DNA from: Agrostemma githago
Lineage: Eukaryota > Streptophyta > Magnoliopsida > Caryophyllales > Caryophyllaceae
DNA: 64,000 bases
Reading direction: 5' to 3'
Assembly: GCA_958450325.1 (NCBI GenBank)
Contig: OY288257.1
Span: forward strand, 12,853,873-12,917,872
The notes under the pieces were generated by a model. The model saw only the letters and a program-made list of their open reading frames with translations. It did no database searches and was not told where the DNA came from. The translations under genes were made by a program, and so were the position numbers. The first letter of the stretch is position 1. Each line of letters starts with the position of its first letter. Of the stretch, positions 22,126 through 37,701 are shown one piece after another.

Positions 22126-22934
22126 TAATAATAACCGACTTTGGCATTAATTATGTATTCAACTCTCTCTTTTTCAATTTCTACCCAATCACATCATGCC
22201 AAGTGTGTTACCTTAGAATTGATTATCGGTTGTATAGAGCATGGAGAATGCTTTGTTTTCTATTTAATATAATATATAGATAGATTAGTATATTAACGTG
22301 TGTCCAGTAGAAACATGTTAGAAAAGTCGTTAGCGTATATAGCCATCTGATGTTTCAATTAAGCTCCAAACTTGCAGTTACAAATGCTTAACTATCTTTA
22401 GTCAAAATCAAGAGATTCATCATTCATACCACCATACTGGTGTGGTGAGAAATGAGATACAGTAGATATTACTGAAGTAAGCCAAATTCCAACTTTAAGC
22501 GAGTAATTGAAATTGAATGAATATAACTCAACCCAACTAAAGATTTGTTAATAATTAGCAAGACAGTCAGGCCTAACTAATTGCCTAACCTTGTGTATCA
22601 GGAAGAATAATCTTAATTGAGCCAATGTAATAATGGAACGGTTCCTTCAATTACTCTATTTTTTTTTTGTTAGGGAGTAAGTATTTGGTAGTCCCACTTA
22701 AGAAAAATTCCACGTGCAAAGGTTAGTAACTTAATAGGAGGAGCCTACCTATGTCCCTTCGACTTTGTATAGTTGTACTAAACCACGGGGTTATAAACCA
22801 TCGAGACGAATGGAGAAGTACTATTTAGTGTTAAGACGGAATGCGGAGATATCATATGTGTCAAACTTGAGCATGTAAATTTACATATATTCAAAGAGAT
22901 GAACGATAAAAGTTGATAAAGAAAAGTTTATTAC
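22126..22934. other. non-coding stretch
   Basis: A/T-rich. I see no coding or repeat pattern. Confidence 0.3.
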
Positions 22935-23214
22935 CTTCATAATTTATGACCCTTACAGATGTGATGACTATGACCATGTTATGTCCATTTCGTCGGCTAA
23001 TTTCCTCTGTAATGTAGTCGGACGCATCACCCCATAAAGTCACGTTCACCACTACACCCGAGTATCGTTGATGTGGAAGACGTATCAAATAGAACGTAGG
23101 TGGGTGGAGGTTGTTTTGGATTCTTGTCTCGACGACTACACATCTTCGGATCATGCGATTTAATTTCTCAACGGTAATAGGGTGGGAATTGATCATGCTC
23201 GTTGCAGGAAACAC
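22935..23214 (-). pseudogene. possible RPA1-like OB-fold exon
   Basis: The minus-strand frame contains SGVVVNVTLWGDASDYITEE and later MVIVITSVRVINYEG. The order (hydrophobic strand, LWG, acidic helix, then V-hydrophobic-V and NYEG) resembles the DNA-binding OB fold of plant replication protein A large-subunit homologues. These occur as host genes and inside plant Helitrons. A splice-donor-like GTAATA follows codon NYEG at 22934/22933. Only this exon is visible, so it is a fragment of a host gene or of a Helitron. The family assignment is by eye. Confidence 0.35.
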
Positions 23215-24479
23215 TTGGATGGTGTAATGGGAAGGGAAGCATCCATTGATATAGGTGGTGAATTATAAGTGTTAAGCTTTCAACCATAACTCCCTCCATA
23301 ACTCCTTTCTCCTTTTCATCTTCCACTTCATACTTTTCATCTTCCACTTAATAACTCCTACTTTTTCATTTTCCACTTCATAACTTCCTCCATAACTTCT
23401 TCCTCATTTTCATCTTCCACTTCATACATTTTCATCTTCCATCCAATAGTATCGCGACACGTGGCTTGCTTTAATCAACAGTTGGGTTCATCACTATTAA
23501 TCCAATATGAAAGTGGGAGGAGCAAAATCATATTGTAATTGAATTGGGGAACGGTTAATTAATCAACAGTTGGGTAAAGTTATATAGATCTACTATATTT
23601 TAGAGCATGCATGTTGTATCTATCAACAAATCACGCCATTTGATTTCTTGAGTCATGTTCACCCTTTGATGTCTAATCAATTAATTATTGAGTTGGTTCC
23701 TTGTTTTTTCCTTTTTAAAGTCTTAATATGAAATATACAATGTGTCGAACTTGCTTCCTTTCATGATTGTTCAAAAGTCTCTGGTAAAATATGTCTGATT
23801 AAATTCAATATTTAATTGAATCCGTGTTTTTCTTAAATGAATTGTATTTATTCATTTTTACACGAAAACTTAGTTCTTGGAAGGTAGTTATAGTCAATAA
23901 AGTTGAAATTACATTGATTTCATGTCTTGGTAATCATGAATAATGGTAAACTATAATCATACTTGAGATAATGATCGAGTTGTTTGATGAAATTTGATAC
24001 AGAGTATGTGAGAAAATTTATTTAGAGCATTCACAATAGAAGTTCTTGGCAATGGATTTGTTAAGAAGAATTTTTCATTATACAATAGGTAATTTTCTCT
24101 CAATTTGTCTGGTTTGATTTATGTTTGGTAACAATTATTATGTATGAAACTGTCAAAATCAAAATTTGTTCATTAAAACCGAATATTACATTTTAATTTG
24201 TCATGACACTTGCAAAATAGTTTTGCAAAATTTGATCACCACTACATTTTATTTTGAAACAACATCGTATAATTAATATTCTCACCATATGTCTGTAACT
24301 TCACATAAGAACAAATGATGTATTTCTATTACACTATGTAACCAAGTAATCACATAAGTGTCTTAATTTCAAACTTCAATGATTATTCAAACGCATTGAT
24401 TTTTTATATATTAAAATTAATAATTAATAATTAACCCGTCTTCTATTTTTTGATGTTGCATGATTCCTTTGTTTCGCAG
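23215..24479. other. non-coding stretch with a TCTTCCACTTCAT repeat
   Basis: The third copy of the small module begins at about 23258 (minus) and leads into the RPA-like frame. At 23290-23440 the words TCATCTTCCACTTCATA and CCATAACTTC recur as a diverged tandem repeat. The rest (23441-24479) is A/T-rich without visible features. Confidence 0.35.
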
Positions 24480-24566
24480 CTGACATCAACAATTCCTCCA
24501 AGGTCAATGCAGTCAACCTTGAGGATGTTACACCCGTTTAAGATTCTTGAACCTGAATGCATAGAG
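24480..24566 (+). other. possible isolated exon
   Basis: An 87-base segment open in frame 1 (29 codons, LTSTIPPRSMQSTLRM...) is bounded by an acceptor-like TTTCGCAG and a donor-like GTACGTATG. No domain can be named. The Helitron at 24610 begins 43 bases after the donor, so it would lie in the next intron. Confidence 0.3.
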
Positions 24567-24609
24567 GTACGTATGCTAAATATACAATTGTAATATGAAA
24601 TATCGCCAA

Positions 24610-26087
24610 TCTATATATAAAGTTAAAAGGCTTCCATCAACATTAAATTTTTTGCCACGTGGCGTCATAATGACATGATTTGTTAAAATTTCAATTTATT
24701 TAATTTATAAAATTATAATTTTTTTCATAAAAAAAAAAATTCATTTGTCTTCATTATTTGGTCTATTAAATTTTTATTTTATAAATTTCATTTGTCTTTA
24801 TTATTATTCATCAAAATCTTTTCATTTGCGTTTATTAAATACGTAACATATTATTAAATTGATTGTTTTTCAATTTTTTTTATCAAAAAATTTAAAATTT
24901 TCATTTTCCTTTGTTTAAATAACAGAGTATTATTAAATGGTTTTCTAGATTTTAATTTTGTTAAATAAATTATTAATCTATCTACATAGGAGTATCTAAT
25001 TAAAATGGTACTTTAGCATTTAAGTTTTTATCACATGGCATATTTATTAAAAAAATTCCTTAAATTTTGTAATTTATAAAAAATTATTTAATAATTTTTT
25101 TATTGTTAAACTTATATTTTTTTTTACAAAATTTTCATTTACCTTTATTTTAGAATTTATTCATAATTAATTAAATAAATTATTAATTGTTTGCTGGAAA
25201 ACTTTTCATCTGCCTTTATGATTAATTTTAATTAATTAAATTATTAATTATTCATCAAAAAATTATTTATTATACTTTATTAAAACAATATTTTGTTAAA
25301 TGGTTTATTAAAAATATTAAAACTTATCAACTTATTAAATTTTTTTTTGTCTAAAACATTTCGTTTGCCATTTGTAAAAATTACATTATTACAAAAAAAA
25401 ATTACATGGCTTATTTAAAAAAATTACTATGTTTTCGATTTAATAGTTGACATGTTGACATGTTGACATGGCTTATTTATACTCCTTATTAAACAGTACT
25501 TCCATCGTCTTTTTATGTTCTATCCATTTGAATTATTTTATACCACCTAAATGAATATGTAATGGGTTAAAATTTATTTTTATTAATTAATAATGAGTAA
25601 TTACATTAAGTATCATTAACTTCTTAATATTATAACTGAAAAATTGGTGAATGAAGAGTCACATGTCAATAATATAAATACATACATAATTGGGACTTGC
25701 AAGAATTGCACAAATATTTCGAAAATCACATGTAAATTTTTTTATCTTATCAACACTATCTCCGCTTCTTTTCAGAAATTAATTTGTTGTATGTAGATTT
25801 TAATTATTTTTTTTATTCTAATTTTATCCTTTGGTTTGTTATTATTCAGAGAGTATATATGCAATGTCAATCAACAAGTTTGCAATTACTCAATTTTAAG
25901 GTATAATATCATGTTTTTATTCCGTTTTACTTCAATTATGTTTGTATAACATTTTTAGTAACCTTAAAGTTATTTACAAGAGTTAACTTTTATTTAGGTG
26001 AAGAATTAAGTAATTACTAACATATGATTGAGAAAAAATGGCGCCATTTTGAATGTTCTTCAAAGTGACATACAATAGATTATACTC
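24610..26087 (+). repeat. Helitron internal repeat, copy 1
   Basis: It begins at the Helitron 5' end and runs to ACAATAGATTATACTCCG. It is repeated with a period of 1,562 bp (AAAGTTAAAAGG at 24619 and 26181), with a few substitutions and small indels only. The word GCCACGTGGC (palindromic CCACGTGG core) is near its start. Confidence 0.85.
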
Positions 26088-26088
26088 C

Positions 26089-26180
<92 letters not shown>
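26088..26180. repeat. (TA)n microsatellite inside the Helitron
   Basis: About 93 bp of TA repeats exactly at the junction of the two internal copies. The equivalent place at the end of copy 2 has only CCGTATATATTTA, so the TA tract expanded at the junction. Confidence 0.9.
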
Positions 26181-26185
<5 letters not shown>

Positions 26186-27655
26186 TAAAAGGCTTCCATC
26201 AACATTAAATTTTTTGCCACGTGGCGTCATAATGACATGATTTGTTAAAATTTCAATTTATTTAATTTATAAAATTATAATTTTTTTCATAAAAAAAAAT
26301 TCATTTGTCTTCATTATTTGGTCTATTAAATTTTTATTTTATAAATTTCATTTGTCTTTATTATTATTCATCAAAATCTTTTCATTTGCGTTTATTAAAT
26401 ACGTAACATATTATTAAATTGATTGTTTTTCAATTTTTTTTATCAAAAAATTTAAAATTTTCATTTTCCTTTGTTTAAATAACAGAGTATTATTAAATGG
26501 TTTTCTAGATTTTAATTTTGTTAAATAAATTATTAATCTATCTACATAGGAGTATCTAATTAAAATGGTACTTTAGCATTTAAGTTTTTATCACATGGCA
26601 TATTTATTAAAAAAATTCCTTAAATTTTGTAATTTATAAAAAAATATTTTTATAAATTTTTTATTGTTAAACTTATATTTTTTTTTACAAAATTTTCATT
26701 TACCTTTATTTTAGAATTTATTCATAATTAATTAAATAAATCATTAATTGTTTGCTGGAAAACTTTTCATCTGCCTTTATGATTAATTTTAATTAATTAA
26801 ATTATTAATTATTCATCAAAAAATTATTTATTACACTTTATTAAAACAATATTTTGTTAAATGGTTTATTAAAAAAATTAAAACTTATCAACTTATTAAA
26901 TTTTATTTGTCTAATACTTTTCGTTTGCCATTTGTAAAAATTACATTATTACAAAAAAAATAAAATTACATGGCTTATTTAAAAAAATTACTATGTTTTC
27001 GATTTAATCGTTGACATGTTGCATATTTATTAAAATTTATACTCCTTATTAAATAGTACTTCCTTTGTCTTTTTATGTTCTACCCATTTGAATTATTTTA
27101 TACCACCTAAATGAATATGTAATGGGTTAAAATTTATTTTTATTAATTAATAATGAGTAATTACATTAAGTATCATTAACTTCTTAATATTATAACTGAA
27201 AAATTGGTGAATGAAGAGTCACATGTCAATAATATAAATACATACATAATTGGGACTTGCAAGAATTGCACAAATATTTAGAAAATCACATGTAAATTTG
27301 TTTATCTTATCAACAATATCTCCGCTTCTTTTCAGAAATTAATTTGTTGTATGTAGATTTTAATTATTTTTTTTTATTCTAATTTTATCTTTTGGTTTGT
27401 TATTATTCAGAGAGTATATATGCAATGTCAATCAACAAGTTTGCAATTACTCAATTTTAAGGTATAATATCATGTTTTTATTCCGTTTTACTTCAATTAT
27501 GTTTGTATAACATTTTTAGTAACCTTAAAGTTATTTACAAGAGTTAACTTTTATTTAGGTGAAGAATTAAGTAATTACTAACATATGATTGAGAAAAAAT
27601 GGCGCCATTTTGAATGTTCTTCAAAGTGACATACAATAGATTATATTCCGTATAT
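26181..27655 (+). repeat. Helitron internal repeat, copy 2
   Basis: Second copy of the 1.5-kb unit, ending at ACAATAGATTATATTCCG. A third, short copy of the unit start (CATTAACATTAAATTTTT) appears at about 28015-28065, before the 3' hairpin. Confidence 0.85.
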
Positions 27656-28232
27656 ATTTAACATTTGAATCCTAAACTAGGCGTTTATGAAAATAGGAAA
27701 TGTCAACATAATAACAAATAAATAAAGTACGGAAAAGTATAAATTAAAAAGATAAAAGTTGAACAAATGAAACTTAAACAAACATCTGAATTTTCTAGGA
27801 ATAAAGAATGATAGTTCATTCTTGATTTAAAAAAGTTTAAATCATTTTATTAGTTATGCAAATGGAAATATATTTTTTAATATCACCAAATAGACAATGA
27901 AATTATTTTAATATACGTAGTTTAACATAAACCTAAAAATAGTCCCGTGATTTTCATTGGATTAGAAACCTAATGATTTTTTCATTTATGTGCTACAAAG
28001 TATAATATTCTTCCATTAACATTAAATTTTTTGCCACGTGGCGTCATAATGACATGATTTGTTAATTTTTTTTGAACATTTCCTTCAATTTTGTAAGATA
28101 CGAAGTATGAATTAACTACTTGATTTCTGCGAATTTTGTAAGCTCACTCATGACAACATTTTAGTTGAATTAGTTGACAGCACTTGGTCAGAATATATTA
28201 ACAATACGATAAAAAAGTTAAAATAGATAATT

Positions 28233-28260
28233 CCGTGAATTTCACGGGTCACATACCTAG
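28233..28260 (+). terminator. Helitron 3' hairpin and CTAG end
   Basis: A stem of CCGTGAA and TTCACGG with a one-base loop, then GTCACATAC, then CTAG. In Helitrons this is the rolling-circle termination signal. Confidence 0.8.
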
Positions 28261-28350
28261 TGGTACCTCATAAGGCGAGAAATATAACTAATAAATTAAT
28301 GAGAATTATATTGTGCATACGTCGTTAATCTCCCTAAATACATCCAAACT

Positions 28351-28354
<4 letters not shown>

Positions 28355-28415
<61 letters not shown>
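28355..28415. repeat. (TA)n tract, left end of the element chain
   Basis: TA repeats with one GT interruption. It bounds the first TA-flanked element (28416). Confidence 0.9.

Positions 28416-32510
<4,095 letters not shown>

Positions 32511-32585
<75 letters not shown>
32511..32585. repeat. (TA)n tract
   Basis: TA repeats with one ATACAT interruption between elements L and E. Confidence 0.9.
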
Positions 32586-32589
<4 letters not shown>

Positions 32590-33763
32590 GGATCCTGTGA
32601 GTCTCTTCATTTAAATGAGTCCGTGCCGCAATTATACACCATCAGATCTTCTTGCATTAGACGCACCAGATGATGCCACGTCGCCTATGACTAATCAATA
32701 AGAGTACGCATTAGATCTTCTTCACCTATCACGTTGGTTGATTGGTTGCCTCACCATGCCTGCAGGTTGGTTACCCCTTATTACTATTAATTAATTAATT
32801 AATTATGTAGATATGGACAAGAAAGCATGTACGTACGTACTCCACCAGGGGTTTTCGTTCATCCTTCTCTTTCAATTTCTTTAACGTACACACTTGAAAT
32901 CGAATCAAGTTTTCATTATTTATTTATTTATTAGTACCACTAACAAACTTGCTAACGGTTCTAGGACGACCAAGTCTTTCTCCAAACATTATTATTGGCT
33001 AACCACTACGTAAATCAACCTTAAAGCAACTAGAGTTTTCTATTAATTACGACCCACTGCACACTGCCTAGCCGATTAGACCTAGTATTAAGATTAGGAT
33101 CGATTAGACCTAGTATTAAGTCTCCCTTGTACCTTATTACGGGTTAAGTATTGTCCATTTGATGAATAATGACAAAGTATTTGCTATGCACTTGCCATCT
33201 TTTTTTATTACACTGTTACAAAGTTACTGTAACATTGTTTCAGTTACACAGTTACTGTAACATTGTTTCTATTATATTATATTGTTACCGTTACATTATT
33301 ACTGTGACACTTAAGATATCTGTGTTACTGTAACAGTGCTATTACACTGTTACATTGTTACACTGTTACATTGTTTCTGTTACACAGTTACTGTTACATT
33401 GTTTGTGTTACATTGTTTCTGTTACACAGTTACTGTTACATTGTTTCTGTTACACAATTACTGTTACATTGTTTGTGTTACATTGAATAAGCGCTAATTG
33501 AAACAATAGCAGTGGAATTACTAATTTCATACACGTACGTTTAGAAGAACTCAAATCAAATTGAGTAAGCGCTAATTGAATAAATGTTGATTGAATAAAC
33601 GTTGATTCTGCAAAATAACAGGAAAACTAACAGAGAATCACCTGCAAAATAACGTTAATCAAACGATGATTTTGATTGAACGTGTTGCGTAAATTGATGA
33701 ATTTGATTGAACGTGTTGCGTATTTTGATTGAACGTGTTGATGAATTTGATTGAGAAAAGTTG

Positions 33764-33768
33764 GAGAG
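33764..33768. repeat. target-site duplication GAGAG, left
   Basis: Matches 49674-49678 and bounds the solo LTR D. Confidence 0.85.
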
Positions 33769-35536
33769 TGTAATCCCCTAGAAATTCTAACGCAATACAG
33801 TGGCGGAAACACTGTAGACTGGGATTAAAACACACTGACAAACTATATCTTATTAAAAGAAATGGTAAGTCAATACAAAGGCCTCTTTTTACAAAAGGGC
33901 TAAAAGTAAAATCTCCAAACGGGTTTATACAAATCCATAAATAAACACGAATGAAGGAAGTGTAGGATCCACGCTACTCGCTAGCTCACACCCAAAACCC
34001 AGCAGCAAATACCTGTCATGTTATAAACATAACAGTCACGTCAGTGGGGAGTAACTCGAACGCTCTCCCAGCCATATTATATCATATGGAAAAATAATAG
34101 TATTACTATATCAAAATATTTAAAAAGGAAAAACATTAAAACGTTATAATAAAAATAAGTTTTCGGCGAAACTTAAAGCACTTGCCAACCTGCAAGTCAA
34201 AATCAATCGATAATATAAATATTCAAAAATGGCGTTATGGAAATTTGATCAGTGAAAGAAGCAACAGCTGGTGAGACAGGTGCTACTGCTACTGGTGAGA
34301 CGTGAAAACACCCGATCCCATTCCGACCTCGGCACAAGGCTAGACTTTCACTAGGATAATACTAGAAACTAGCTTCGAGAACTGTAGCCTTAACTCATAA
34401 CAGAATCCAGTCTCTAACTAGGCAACTCAACTATAACAGGACTGTGTGCAGCGAGGTCCTGGTTTAAGTAGTGCACACCCCTCCTAGACAACAAATATGT
34501 GTAGTTCAGCTGACGACGACTAACACGATGCGATATCTAGCTTAAGGTCAAAACATACACTCTCCTGGGCGAAACTACGCCCAGTTCAACGACCAAATGT
34601 GCCCCAAATAGGCACACCGGCTTTATAGCTGATGGCAAAAACGTACATCCCAGACTATATTACTCTAACCCCACACTGTCTTTATTCCATAACTCCAAAA
34701 CAACCATTATCGATATTCAAAAATAAATATAATCATTATGAGGATAAAAAGAATAAACAGCATTTCTAACGAGGAAACGTAAATATAATCATTATGAGGA
34801 AACTTTCTATAAATAGAAACTTATTAATTTTAGAAACTTACTTTAAATAGAAAGTCTTATAGAAAATACGTAAGTTATTAAAATTAGTGAAATGTATAAA
34901 AATAGCATTTCTAACGAAATTAACATTTTATTATTATCGTCGTTATCGTAACTTTACTATATTTCTAAATTCGTTACTCAAAATATAATTAAAATATTAT
35001 AAGTCAATATATAGTATTTTATAAATAATTTGAAAATCGAATTAAAACAATAAATTTTAGAAAAGAGATATTTTAAGAAAAACGATATCAAAATTAATTG
35101 AATCAACGAGTTTTATAAATGAAATGAATTTTACAAAGGTTTCAAATTATTTTAGAAATAGTTTTGATTTATAAATAATACAAATTTTAATAAAAATAGT
35201 CAATCGGAAACAAATAGAAAATTATTAGTGAAAATAGTTTCGACTAAAATGTGTTTAAAACTAAATCGACTATTTTCTCATTTATTAGTATAAATCGTAA
35301 AACGAAAATTAATTTATTAAACAAGTATACAAATTTCGATTATAATATGAAAATACGATTTTGAGTCAAAAATTAGAAATTAACGAAATATGACGAAAAT
35401 ATGAAATCGATATTATTTAGTTACTAGTGTCACAATAACCAACAAAATATTATCACGATCGTAAATAATCAAATTACTGACGATTTGTAAAACGATATCG
35501 AAAACTTGTAAAATATTTATAAATACGATTTAAAAG

Positions 35537-35541
35537 AATAT
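35537..35541. repeat. target-site duplication AATAT, left
   Basis: Matches 47530-47534 and bounds element C. Confidence 0.9.
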
Positions 35542-36230
35542 TGTTCCGGTCACGGAAACAATTAACCCGGTCTTGGATCCGGGTCGTATAATCGGAATGT
35601 TAACAAGTATTGGATCGCTTGACTCCCTTTGACCTCTTCTTCCTCCCTCTCCTATGATCGGACCTTCCCGGGGGAGTTGGCCTGCTCCCTGCACAGTGAA
35701 CGCACAGGGCCCCGGAAGTTGTCCGAGGGAACCCTCTCCGATGCCTAAGTTAGTCCGTGAAATGCCTTGATGGACCTAGCTCGTGAAGAACTAGGCGGCG
35801 TTTTTAGGAGTGAGAGTCTAGAGAGAGAAAATTCAACCCTCTCTAAGTGGGAAATGAGTGGGTATTTATACCTTCCCACAAGAGAGAGAGGGGGAGAGGG
35901 AAAAGAGCGGGAGAATTGGTGGACATGAGGACGACACGTGGCCTCGCCTCATCCACCCACTTCCCCTTACCTGAGGCGGAATGACGGATGGGCCCTCGGT
36001 TTCCCCTGCTCGTGCTGGGGGGTTTGGGCACCCTGGAAACCAGCACGTTGGGGACTTGGTGGCCCTGCTCGGCCGACAGCAAGACCCTGCCGAGCAGGCG
36101 CAAGCCTTGGAGTGCTTTCAGTAGTCTTTTGCAGGGTGGGCCTGCTGGGCAGTCCTCAGTTCACCCTAGGGGCAAATTATTCCAGGGCGCCACAGGCGGG
36201 CGACCCGTGGCACTTAGTCAACTCCCATCA
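35542..36230 (-). repeat. 3' LTR of element C
   Basis: TGTTCCGGTC ... ACTCCCATCA. A minus-strand TATA-like box (TATAAATA) lies at about 35872-35879. Plus-strand frames here (35938-36326) are repeated in the other LTR and have no protein resemblance. Confidence 0.9.
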
Positions 36231-36512
36231 ATTGGCCCACGTCGACCAGAGGGAGGCAGGGTCTTCCTCTTGGCAGGCGTCTCACGAGATGGGGTACAGT
36301 TGACTTTTGGGCTCCCTTGCATTTAATGCGTTGCTTGTTCCCGAGGTTGGAGGCCCAAGCGCATTGGTTATGACAAGGAAGGTTGGAATGTTCTTCTAGT
36401 AATGATTACTTCTTGCAAAGCGTATTCTTGGGTAACGCGTGGATCCTATGATTGGTCGCTTCCTCTTACAGGGGTGGTTGAACTGCCATTAATGCACAGC
36501 CTTAGTTCCTTG

Positions 36513-36519
36513 TATAAAT
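36513..36519 (+). promoter_or_regulatory. TATA box for the first antisense gene of C
   Basis: TATAAAT lies 67 bases before the ATG at 36580 on the plus strand, at a normal distance for a plant core promoter with a short leader. It lies outside the LTR. Confidence 0.55.
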
Positions 36520-36579
36520 TCTGTTCCTCTTGCCATTCTTCATAATTTATTCTTAGCTTTCTTATTCCCCGAAGAAAAC

Positions 36580-37164
36580 ATGTCATGGATTACAAAAATT
36601 CTCCTTCATCGCGGGGCCCGGGTGGTGACCCGCCGCTGGAAAGGATGTTGGAGACTAAGGTATCACAGGATGTCCTACTATGCCCTTCGCCGTAGCCGGC
36701 AGTTCAGCACCCGACTTCGTAGGAAACACGGGAGGAAGGCTCGCATCAGAGCAGGTAAGCGCTCCAAGAGGGCTTCGCCGACTGCTTCTAAGTTCAAGCG
36801 TTGCCCCCAGGGAGGGGGCTGCTTTGACAGGGGATGCCATGAATGCTTCCCCTGGCTGCATCCTGAGCAGTTTGACCCCAACTGCTCAAAGCTAACTTCT
36901 TCTCCGGAATCAAGTCCCTCCTCTCCCTTAATGAAGGTCGACTGTGGTTCTTGCGATAATGCTCTGACAGTCCCCTATGGCAGGGATTGGGACGTTAGCA
37001 GTTGTGACTCCGGAGACAGCGACGGCCAGGGCTACTCTTCTGGATGGAATGAGGACGACGAGTCTGCGAACCCCTTTAAAGATTCAGATGACTGGGATTG
37101 GGGTTCCGACGCAGGGGGGTGTAATAGTCCTGGGGATTACTCCCCAGGTTTTGACGATGACTAG
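36580..37164 (+). CDS. antisense extra ORF 1 of element C, Cys-rich and acidic
   Basis: A 194-residue intact frame on the strand opposite to pol, between the 3' LTR and the larger antisense gene. The N-terminal third is strongly basic (RRWKGCWRLRYHR, RRKHGRKARIRAGKRSKRA). The centre has a Cys/His cluster (CPQGGGCFDRGCHECFPWLH, then NC), and the C-terminal third is acidic with DDE, DSDDWDWGSD and GFDDD runs. The layout suggests a nucleic-acid-binding head with a metal-binding knuckle and an acidic tail, but I recognise no family. It has its own TATA box at 36513 and an ATG in the context AACATGTC. That it stays open while gag-pol is broken is notable. Confidence 0.5.
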   Translation: MSWITKILLHRGARVVTRRWKGCWRLRYHRMSYYALRRSRQFSTRLRRKHGRKARIRAGKRSKRASPTASKFKRCPQGGGCFDRGCHECFPWLHPEQFDPNCSKLTSSPESSPSSPLMKVDCGSCDNALTVPYGRDWDVSSCDSGDSDGQGYSSGWNEDDESANPFKDSDDWDWGSDAGGCNSPGDYSPGFDDD

Positions 37165-37482
37165 GCCTGCCTTTGTCAGGCAGGCAGGTTGAGCCGGGCT
37201 CCTTGGCTCTTTTTGTAATATGGCCATGCCTTGTAACTTGCCCATTTTTGGTTTTTTTAATGAAAAGATCAGGCGGTTTATTATTATTGTTTGTTTGCGT
37301 TTTTTTTTTTTTTTTTTTTGAAAGGGAGTGACGTCATTGGGAGGGTGTTAGCCCTCTGACGCCTTTTGTCTTCTCGAGGCTTTTCTTGGGAAGAGGAGGT
37401 TGGTTGTTAGAAATGTGACACGTGGGGGGTAATTTGCGGGGAGAGCTTTGCAGAGAAAGGTGACCCTTCAGTTGCCAAGACC
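37165..37482 (+). other. spacer between the two antisense genes of C
   Basis: It contains TTTTTTTAATGAAAAG at about 37252-37267, a weak poly(A)-signal-like site after ORF 1, and a run of about 21 T at 37298-37319. No coding signal. Confidence 0.4.
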
Positions 37483-37490
37483 TATATAAG
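37483..37490 (+). promoter_or_regulatory. TATA box for the second antisense gene of C
   Basis: TATATAAG on the plus strand, about 219 bases before the ATG at 37702, followed by a pyrimidine-rich leader. Confidence 0.55.
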
Positions 37491-37701
37491 CCCATTCTCC
37501 TCCCCCTAATTCCCTTTTTTAACATTTTCGAAACTCAAACCTCTGCTACTTCCTCACTCTCCTTGCTGCTGAGAACTCTTTCAAGACTTCGAGGAGCGCC
37601 TAACTTCGGATTTTTTCAGCGACGGTCATCTTTCTAGGTTAGAATCTTGATTCCAATTCTTCGTTTTTCTTCCTTTTTCTCATACTCCTTCGCGAAATAG
37701 A

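Larger units (their letters stand above)
24610..28260 (+). mobile_element. Helitron, non-autonomous, internally duplicated
   Basis: The 5' end is TCTATATATAAAG after an A (24609). The 3' end is the hairpin CCGTGAATTTCACGG (28233-28247), nine bases, then CTAG (28257-28260) followed by T (28261). TC...hairpin...CTRR inserted between A and T is the Helitron signature. There is no Rep/helicase coding sequence in these 3.65 kb, so the copy depends on others. The inside is extremely A/T-rich and contains a tandem duplication and a (TA)n block. Confidence 0.8.

Noticed and set aside
35938..36326. Plus-strand frames near 36000, repeated at 47287-47553
   Set aside because: They lie in both LTRs of element C and have no domain.
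36580..37164. Envelope-like protein between pol and 3' LTR of element C
   Set aside because: It is on the opposite strand, with no signal peptide or membrane segment.
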